Shown piece after piece: positions 58,444 through 64,000 of a stretch of DNA of 64,000 bases; the first letter of the stretch is position 1; the number at the start of each line of letters is the position of its first letter. The notes under the pieces were generated by a model. It had not been told where the DNA came from. It saw only the letters and a list, made by a program, of their open reading frames with translations, and searched no databases. The stretch lies in assembly GCF_017329565.1 (NCBI RefSeq), contig NZ_JAFMTT010000006.1, one strand, 5' to 3'. Position numbers and translations under genes: made by a program. The stretch is from Alicyclobacillus mali. GTDB lineage: Bacteria > Bacillota > Bacilli > Alicyclobacillales > Alicyclobacillaceae.

Positions 58444-59433
58444 GTGCGTCTACCAAAGTCGAAAGCCGTGGTGGCGGCCGTGACGGCGGCAGCCGTCGGC
58501 TTCGGAGGTGCGGGCACGGTCGTTGCGAGCACCTACAAAACCATCACGGTGTCAGACAATGGGCAGCGCAAGGTGTTGCGTGGGTTTTCGACCGGAACCT
58601 TGGAAGAATTCCTGGAGCAGCACGGAGTCCACATCGGCAAAAGGGACCGCGTCAGCCCGGCACTCGATAGCTCAGTCGTCAATGGCGAGATGGTGACCAT
58701 CGAAAGTCCCAAAGAAGTGACTTTGGACGTCGAGGGGAAGACGGAGACGGTCTTCACATTCGCCAAGACCGTGGCAGAGCTCTTGCAGGGCCAGCACATC
58801 GAACTTACGCCGAAGGATCGGATGAACGTCAAGGCGACGGACGCCATTCGGCAAGGCGAGACCATCGAAATTCACCGGTACGTGACCGAGACCACCACCG
58901 AGACGCAGGATATACCGTTTCAGACCATACGTCGCACCACGAGCGAGCTTCTGCAAGGACATGTCCAGTACGTGACGCACGGTGTGAAAGGGTTGCTGCA
59001 AGTTCAGACGACGCGCGTCTATCGGGATGGCAAGTGCATTGCCACGCGGGTGGTCAAAAGGATCGTGCGGGAACCTGTCGATGCGGTCGTCGAGGTCGGG
59101 ACGGCCGAACCAAGGCCCGTGCAGGCGACGCTGGCCACGAGGTCGGCCAACCCCAACCCCGGGCTCATCCGCGAAGCCATCACGGTGATGGCCACCGCGT
59201 ACGTGGCGGGTGGGACCACGGCGACCGGGGTGCCAGCCGAGCCTGGCGTCATCGCGGTGGACCCTCGCGTGATTCCCTTGGGTTCACGGGTGTACATTCC
59301 GGGGATTGGCGTCTGCATTGCCGCCGACACGGGATCGGCCATCGTCGGCGACCGGATCGACATTTGTATGGCCTCGCTCTCACAAGCGGACGCTTGGGGG
59401 GCACGCACCATCACGGTGTACGTTCTGGGGTAA
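58444..59433 (+). CDS. Secreted cell-wall protein with DUF348, G5 and 3D domains (YabE/YocH type)
   Basis: This 329-residue exported protein starts with a signal peptide (basic PKSKA, hydrophobic alanine/valine/glycine stretch, about residues 1-28). Two DUF348-like ubiquitin-fold repeats span about 29-130 (TITVSDNGQ and KEVTLDVEGKTETV). A G5-like region spans about 140-220. The C-terminal 3D domain has three aspartates: VDPRVIPLGSRVYIP, AADTGSAIVGDRIDI, ending in V(Y)VLG. Such proteins are resuscitation-factor-like lytic transglycosylases. The GTG follows AAAGAGGTGAGGG. It stands alone between promoter and terminator. Confidence 0.88.
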   Translation: MRLPKSKAVVAAVTAAAVGFGGAGTVVASTYKTITVSDNGQRKVLRGFSTGTLEEFLEQHGVHIGKRDRVSPALDSSVVNGEMVTIESPKEVTLDVEGKTETVFTFAKTVAELLQGQHIELTPKDRMNVKATDAIRQGETIEIHRYVTETTTETQDIPFQTIRRTTSELLQGHVQYVTHGVKGLLQVQTTRVYRDGKCIATRVVKRIVREPVDAVVEVGTAEPRPVQATLATRSANPNPGLIREAITVMATAYVAGGTTATGVPAEPGVIAVDPRVIPLGSRVYIPGIGVCIAADTGSAIVGDRIDICMASLSQADAWGARTITVYVLG

Positions 59434-59464
59434 AAAGCAATCGGCATAGGGGTAAGGGTGATGC

Positions 59465-59493
59465 GGGGGGCTGAGTGCCCCCTTCTTTTTTTG
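59465..59493 (+). terminator. Rho-independent terminator
   Basis: GGGGGC pairs with GCCCCC around a TGAGT loop, followed by a T-rich tract of ten bases, 31 bases after the 3D protein stop. Confidence 0.88.
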
Positions 59494-59622
59494 TGTGATT
59501 GGAGCAATCATGGCTGCTGAACACCAAATCTTTTCTCCCTCTTCACGTGAGATTCATATTCTTTCAACAATTCCCGGGTACATTCGGCTCGTGTAACCAA
59601 TAGGGGAGGGGGTTCACCCACT

Positions 59623-61449
59623 TTGAAAGCCAGACGATGGTCTCCTGTTTTGGCGGCGTCTGTGGCCATGCTGACGGCCATGGCACCGCAAGCGCTCGCC
59701 AGCGACACGGTCTCGCCGACCGCCACGACTGCGACGCCGATTCAGCACCTCGTGGTCATTTTCGACGAAAACGTATCCTTCGACCACTACTTTGGCACAT
59801 ATCCAAATGCCGCCAATCCCGCAGGCGAGCCGCCCTTCTACGCGGCCCCTGACACGCCGAGCGTCAATGGCCTTTCGGGCAACCTGCTCACCAACAATCC
59901 GAATGGCACGAACCCGCAGCGCCTGGACCGTTCTCAGGCCGTGACCCAGGACATGAATCACAACTACACGCCGGAGCAACAATCGGTCGACGGCGGCCGC
60001 ATGGACAACTTCATCAACACCGTGGGCCGGGGGAATCCCATCGATCTCGACTACTACGACGGAAACACGGTCACGGCGCTGTGGTACTATGCACAACACT
60101 TTGCGCTGAACGACAACGCGTACTGCACGCAGTACGGGCCGTCCACGCCTGGCGCCATCAATCTCATCTCGGGCGATACCGCGGGGGCGACGGTGTATTC
60201 GTCCAATGAGACGACGGGTACGGCGCAAGTGTTACAGCCGGGCAGCAAAAATTTCCCGACCAATGCGGTCACCCAGAATGGCGTGGATATCGGTGACATT
60301 GATCCCTATTACGACAGCGCCTCCAAGGGTATGACCATGGCCATGTCCGGCAAAAACATTGGGGACCTTCTCAACGCAAAGGGTATCACGTGGGGCTGGT
60401 TCCAGGGCGGTTTCGCCAATCCCAATGCGAAGGACAACAACATCGCCGGCACAGACGAGACAACCGACTACAGCGCGCACCACGAGCCGTTCCAGTATTA
60501 CGCATCCACTGCCAATCCCAATCATCTGCCGCCATCCAGCGTGTCGATGATCGGCCACACAGATCAGGCGAACCATCAGTATGACATCACGGACTTCTTC
60601 ATGGCGCTTCAGAACGGAAACATGCCAGCGGTGAGCTTCCTCAAGGCGCCCGAATACGAGGACGGCCACGCGGGTTATTCGGATCCGCTGGACGAGCAGC
60701 GCTGGTTGGTCCAGACCATCAACCAGATTGAGGCGTCGCCGGACTGGTCCTCGACCGCCATCGTCATCACGTACGACGATTCCGATGGTTGGTACGATCA
60801 CGTCATGCCGCCGCTGGTCAACGGTTCGAACGATCCAGCTGTCGACGTGCTTGGAGGGAAGCCGGTGCTGCAGAACGGCACGGACCGTGCCGGCTATGGC
60901 CCTCGTGTGCCCTTCCTGGTCATTTCGCCGTACGCCAAGCACAACTTCGTCGACAACACCTTGATCGACCAGACCTCCGTATTGAAGTTCATTGAACAAA
61001 ACTGGGGCCTCGGTTCGCTCGGACCTGCGTCGTACGACACGCTGGCGGGATCGCTCATGAACATGTTCGACTGGCACCTGAACAATCCGCCAGTGTTTCT
61101 GGATCCCACGACGGGTGAGCCCGTGACGCCGGACGCGCAGCCGCAGGTCGTCCGCGGTGTGACCTATCTCAGTCTCAATCACTACGCGCAGAATCTGGAC
61201 GTCGTCCTGCGCGAGGCAAACGGCGTGGCTCGCTTCACATACCAGGGACACGATGTCGCGATTGACGAGCGATCCGGCAAGGTCTCCGTCGATGGTGAAC
61301 CGGTTCACTTGAAGGCGCCGCTGATGCGCTTAAACGGTGTGTGGTTGGTGCCAGTGGACGAGATCGATCCGCTCATCGGAGCTGAGATGCACACGTACAC
61401 GTATGGCAATCTCACGTTCTACCTCTTTTCCCCGCAGCAAGCCGATTGA
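59623..61449 (+). CDS. Secreted phosphoesterase (AcpA/phospholipase C family) with extra C-terminal domain
   Basis: This is a 608-residue exported protein. A signal peptide ends about residue 26 (ALA-S). The phosphoesterase domain (about 40-470) has IQHLVVIFDENVSFDHYFG, residues about 40-58, the hallmark of acid phosphatase AcpA and phospholipase C relatives, then CTQYGPSTPGAINLISG (about 168-184), ITYDDSDGWYDHV (about 384-396) and GPRVPFLVISPYAK (about 425-438). The last ~110 residues look like a copper-amine-oxidase-N type small beta domain (FTYQGHDVAIDERSGKVSVDGEPV). The start is TTG with AGGGGAGGGGG upstream. Substrate may be phosphate monoesters or phospholipids at acid pH. Confidence 0.85.
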   Translation: MKARRWSPVLAASVAMLTAMAPQALASDTVSPTATTATPIQHLVVIFDENVSFDHYFGTYPNAANPAGEPPFYAAPDTPSVNGLSGNLLTNNPNGTNPQRLDRSQAVTQDMNHNYTPEQQSVDGGRMDNFINTVGRGNPIDLDYYDGNTVTALWYYAQHFALNDNAYCTQYGPSTPGAINLISGDTAGATVYSSNETTGTAQVLQPGSKNFPTNAVTQNGVDIGDIDPYYDSASKGMTMAMSGKNIGDLLNAKGITWGWFQGGFANPNAKDNNIAGTDETTDYSAHHEPFQYYASTANPNHLPPSSVSMIGHTDQANHQYDITDFFMALQNGNMPAVSFLKAPEYEDGHAGYSDPLDEQRWLVQTINQIEASPDWSSTAIVITYDDSDGWYDHVMPPLVNGSNDPAVDVLGGKPVLQNGTDRAGYGPRVPFLVISPYAKHNFVDNTLIDQTSVLKFIEQNWGLGSLGPASYDTLAGSLMNMFDWHLNNPPVFLDPTTGEPVTPDAQPQVVRGVTYLSLNHYAQNLDVVLREANGVARFTYQGHDVAIDERSGKVSVDGEPVHLKAPLMRLNGVWLVPVDEIDPLIGAEMHTYTYGNLTFYLFSPQQAD

Positions 61450-61529
61450 ACCTCTCGCCCCTCGGAGGCGTCCCTAGGACAGAGGGTTCGCGCCGAGGGG
61501 CATGCCCCTATTGAATCTCGTAAAACTCG

Positions 61530-61557
61530 CATACCTCCGACCGCCGGCACATAGACT
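61530..61557 (+). promoter_or_regulatory. Sigma-E/sigma-K-type promoter
   Basis: CATACC and CATAGACT are separated by 14 bases. The -10 with its next base (CATAGACTA) also satisfies the sigma-K pattern CATAnnnTA. It is 39 bases before the TTG start of the 61597 gene. Confidence 0.4.
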
Positions 61558-61596
61558 AGCCGTGATGATGACGTGAAGCGGCGGGAGGCGGAGGCG

Positions 61597-62565
61597 TTGA
61601 ACGCATCGAACCCCATTCATGGTCCCGAAAGTCGCAAGCCGCCATTACACACAGTCCGCGTCCGGATGGGGACGCAAAGCTGGACCCTCTCAGGCGAGGG
61701 CGCCGCGGCCCCACAGGCCGAAGAACCGGTGCTGCGCATCGAGCGCCGGCGCGCACCTATCACGCTCACCGCGATGCGCGCGCGCATTGAGGAGACGCGA
61801 TCGACGGGGATGCCCGCTGCGGGCTGGGACCGCGTCAAGCGCTCCGTCCGCGACTGGATTCTTCCGCAAGGGGAAGCTCGTTTTCGAGCGGGACTGAAGA
61901 CCGGTCTCGCGAGCGGGATGATGCTCGGAACCGTGGCGCTCGCGGGATTTCATCAGTTTGCTGCGCCTCCGGATCATGTGCCGACTGTTCAAACCGAGGT
62001 GCGCGGGACATCCGCCTTTGTTGAGGCGCGATCGGCCACGACCATCGCGTATCCGGGCTTGTCCGTTGAGGTCGCGGTGCCGCGAGGATCATCGAAGGCT
62101 TCCCCGTGGCTGGCGCTCACGCCGGTCGGCATTCAGCACTGGTTGCAAGCAGAGCATCTGCGCCCGAGTGACTACCAGCTGCAGGCAGTCGAGGTGCGCG
62201 CCGGTGATTCGATGGTTCCGGGTGCCTTCCCTCAAAGGCTGATCCGCCAAGACGAGGACGCTCTCGGGTTGGCGGAGAGCGGGCTGTTGGCGGCCATCTC
62301 CTGGGCGGCTGACGGGGGGAGGCAGGTCGATGCGGAGCGAGCTCTCCAGAACGCACTGGCCATCCCGGCAAGCGTGTGGCGCGCCTGGCCGGGCGGCGAA
62401 GGCGGCGTGGGGGCTGACTTGCATCAGAAGCTTCAGGGGCTTCTTGCGGACGTTCGCGTTGGCAATGCGCGCGATTCGGAAGCCTTGGCGGTGCAGGCGT
62501 TGAACGACTGGCTCCGATTGTGTGGATGGCCCGGTGTAATCGAGTTGTCGAAAATGAGCCATTGA
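61597..62565 (+). CDS. Membrane protein at the spoIIB position, possibly SpoIIB-like
   Basis: This 322-residue protein has a cytoplasmic N-terminal half (about residues 1-98) that opens with a polar stretch containing HTVRVRMGTQSWTL. One membrane helix lies about 103-122 (TGLASGMMLGTVALAGF), and an outside part of about 200 residues follows. Topology, length and location before radC-mreB recall B. subtilis SpoIIB (332 residues, septal SPOR protein). I cannot see a clear SPOR repeat, so the assignment is positional. The TTG at 61597 follows GGGAGGCGGAGG, whereas the GTG at 61573 has no ribosome site. No maf gene follows, unlike B. subtilis. Confidence 0.6.
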   Translation: MNASNPIHGPESRKPPLHTVRVRMGTQSWTLSGEGAAAPQAEEPVLRIERRRAPITLTAMRARIEETRSTGMPAAGWDRVKRSVRDWILPQGEARFRAGLKTGLASGMMLGTVALAGFHQFAAPPDHVPTVQTEVRGTSAFVEARSATTIAYPGLSVEVAVPRGSSKASPWLALTPVGIQHWLQAEHLRPSDYQLQAVEVRAGDSMVPGAFPQRLIRQDEDALGLAESGLLAAISWAADGGRQVDAERALQNALAIPASVWRAWPGGEGGVGADLHQKLQGLLADVRVGNARDSEALAVQALNDWLRLCGWPGVIELSKMSH

Positions 62566-62673
62566 CGAATGCTGTCGAACATGTTCACAATAGTACCGTC
62601 GCAGTGTGGTCATGTCGCAAACACGTGGAGCGCATTGCGGCTCTGTTGCGAGGTTTCGTAGCTGTTTCGATCC

Positions 62674-62698
62674 GTCCGGACCACCGGACCCTTTTTTT
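62674..62698 (+). terminator. Rho-independent terminator
   Basis: GTCCGG pairs with CCGGAC around an ACCA loop, followed by CC and seven T. It lies about 110 bases after the 61597 gene. Confidence 0.75.
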
Positions 62699-62738
62699 GG
62701 GTCTTCAACTTCCGTACCACCCTTTTTACCGAAGCCGT

Positions 62739-62767
62739 TTGTCCCATCTTGCTCGTTTCCGTATGCT
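62739..62767 (+). promoter_or_regulatory. Candidate promoter of radC-mreB
   Basis: TTGTCC and TATGCT are separated by 17 bases, 33 bases before the radC ATG. Confidence 0.4.
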
Positions 62768-62799
62768 CATGCCATCAATGCAGACGAGGTGGGATGGGC

Positions 62800-63495
62800 A
62801 TGGATTGGGATGTCTGTGTTGCGTCGGAGTTGGAGGATGGGCCGCGCGAGCGCCTGATGCGTCTTGGGCCGGGCGCGTTGCGCGTGGACGAGCTGCTGGC
62901 CTGCATCATGCAGTCGGGCAACGGAAAGCAGAACGTGTACGAAATTGCCCAGTCGCTTTGTCGCCATTTGGGCGATCTGGACCGGTTGGCGGATCTCGAG
63001 GTGGCGGAACTGCTCAGTGTTCCCGGAATCGGGCCTGCCAAAGCCGTGCAAATCGCGGCGGCGGTCGAGTTGGGCAGACGTGTGGTGCGAAAGCCGCCCA
63101 GTGACAAACGGCAGATTCGCACTGCGGAGGACGCCGCAAAGTATGTGATGGATCGACTGAGGTATCTTAAAAAGGAACATTTTGTAACGCTTCTTCTGGA
63201 CACGAAACACCGAGTCCTGGCTGAGGATATGTCGTCTGTGGGCAGCCTGGATGCTTCCATTGTACATCCGCGCGAGATCTTTCGCCGTGCGATCCGCATC
63301 AGCGCTTCGAGCATCTTGTGCATACATAATCACCCCAGTGGCGACCCATCTCCTAGCCCTGAAGATATTGCGGTCACAAGGCGTCTCGTCGAGGCGGGGC
63401 GGGTGCTCGGCATCGAGGTGCTGGACCACATCGTGATAGGCGATGGGCGATTTGTGAGTTTGCGCGCGGAAGGGTATATGGATTCCACTTCATGA
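62800..63495 (+). CDS. radC: RadC family JAMM/MPN+ domain protein
   Basis: This 231-residue protein has the same length I recall for B. subtilis RadC. The N-terminal region has PRERLMRLGPGALRVDELLACIM and a helix-hairpin-helix LLSVPGIGPAKAVQI. The C-terminal JAMM metal site is HNHPSGDPSPSPED (about residues 170-183). The role is not settled; older links to DNA repair are weak. GAGGTG lies eight bases before the ATG at 62800, so it is preferred over 62794. mreB is 16 bases downstream. Confidence 0.93.
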   Translation: MDWDVCVASELEDGPRERLMRLGPGALRVDELLACIMQSGNGKQNVYEIAQSLCRHLGDLDRLADLEVAELLSVPGIGPAKAVQIAAAVELGRRVVRKPPSDKRQIRTAEDAAKYVMDRLRYLKKEHFVTLLLDTKHRVLAEDMSSVGSLDASIVHPREIFRRAIRISASSILCIHNHPSGDPSPSPEDIAVTRRLVEAGRVLGIEVLDHIVIGDGRFVSLRAEGYMDSTS

Positions 63496-63511
63496 GAGGA
63501 GCCACCGTTGA

Positions 63512-64000
63512 ATGTTTTCCGTAAGGGATATGGGTGTCGATTTGGGTACGGCAAACACGCTGGTGTACGTGAAGGGCAAGGGAATCGTGGTGCGCGAGCC
63601 TTCGGTCGTCGCGATTCGCACCGATACCGGCAGCATTGAGGCCGTAGGCGCCGAGGCCAAGCAGATGATCGGGCGGACACCAGGCAACATTGTCGCGGTG
63701 CGACCGATGAAGGATGGCGTGATCGCCGATTTTCAGACCACATCTGCCATGCTTCGCCACTTCATCCGCCAGGCGATGAAGACAAAATCGTCTTGGTCCG
63801 GGAAGCCCCGGGTGATGATCAGCGTTCCTTCCGGCATCACCGCCGTGGAGAGGCGCGCGGTCGAAGATGCGGCGCTCGAGGCTGGCGCCAAGGACGCGCA
63901 GGTCATTGAGGAGCCGATGGCCGCTGCGATCGGCGCCGGACTGCCGGTCGGCGAACCGACGGGATCGATGGTGGTCGATATCGGGGGCGGCACCACGGAG
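63512..64000 (+). CDS. mreB: Rod shape-determining protein MreB (3' end beyond window)
   Basis: This actin-like protein organises side-wall synthesis. The 163 visible codons show the phosphate 1 motif MGVDLGTANTLVYVKGKG (about residues 7-24), VREPSVVAIR (about 27-36), the MreB segment RPMKDGVIADFQTT (about 65-78), MISVPSGITAVERRAV (about 101-116) and the phosphate 2 motif VVDIGGGTTE at the very edge. GAGAGGAG precedes the ATG at 63512. The gene is cut by the window end; mreC and mreD are expected to follow. Confidence 0.96.
   Translation, partial: MFSVRDMGVDLGTANTLVYVKGKGIVVREPSVVAIRTDTGSIEAVGAEAKQMIGRTPGNIVAVRPMKDGVIADFQTTSAMLRHFIRQAMKTKSSWSGKPRVMISVPSGITAVERRAVEDAALEAGAKDAQVIEEPMAAAIGAGLPVGEPTGSMVVDIGGGTTE

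Overview
The window is a continuous, gene-dense stretch of a GC-rich, endospore-forming Firmicutes chromosome. GC was judged by eye, not computed. The sporulation genes gerE, spoVID and lonB, the Bacillus-like gene order and the many GTG/TTG starts with strong GGAGG ribosome sites fit the Alicyclobacillaceae; Alicyclobacillus itself is my inference from overall character. No phage, transposase, CRISPR array or plasmid gene was seen. The first ~130 bases look like a low-quality contig end.

Left part (1-13500): a loosely organised metabolic and membrane region. It holds a histidine-rich CDF metal exporter, an SMR transporter, cardiolipin synthase, rpiA, a TVP38-type membrane protein, a MarR regulator coupled to a beta-hydroxyacid dehydrogenase, a GT2-GtrA lipid glycosyltransferase, an LCP cell-wall ligase, a zinc-ribbon protein, a DUF72 protein, a Ca2+/H+ antiporter, a DUF502 protein and hisC.

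Centre (13500-35400): gltX and a three-tRNA operon (Gln-CUG, Glu-CUC, Lys-CUU), a membrane protein with a sigma-region-2-like head, uvrC, the sdhCAB operon, trhO, an MFS pump, a GntR/SPL-like radical SAM operon, patB, gerE, an acetate transporter, a CoA-transferase/acyl-CoA dehydrogenase pair, a MarR regulator, murI, rdgB and tRNA-Gly/tRNA-Arg.

Right part (35500-64000): protein quality control (tig, clpP, clpX, lonB, lon, engB), the complete tetrapyrrole operon to uroporphyrinogen III (hemA-hemX-hemC-hemD-hemB-hemL), spoVID, a T-box-controlled valS, folC, murC, a 3D/G5 wall protein, a secreted phosphoesterase, a membrane protein at the usual spoIIB position, radC, and mreB cut off by the window end. 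From memory of B. subtilis, uvrC-sdhCAB-gerE-ysmB-racE-rdgB and tig-clpX-lonB-lonA-engB-hemAXCDBL-spoVID-valS-folC-spoIIB-radC-mreB are colinear with this window, with insertions (metabolic cassettes, murC) and losses (gerM, rph, ysxE, comC, maf).

The most notable signals are regulatory and structural. Sporulation-type promoters can be read by eye before lonB (sigma-F/G type), gerE (sigma-K type), spoVID (sigma-E type) and the spoIIB-position gene (sigma-E/K type). spoVID carries a 15-bp in-frame minisatellite giving an acidic VDDAV repeat. A putative receptor joins an ECF-sigma-region-2-like domain to a membrane anchor. A 24-bp inverted repeat lies before the MFS pump. All three clustered tRNAs have C34 anticodons.
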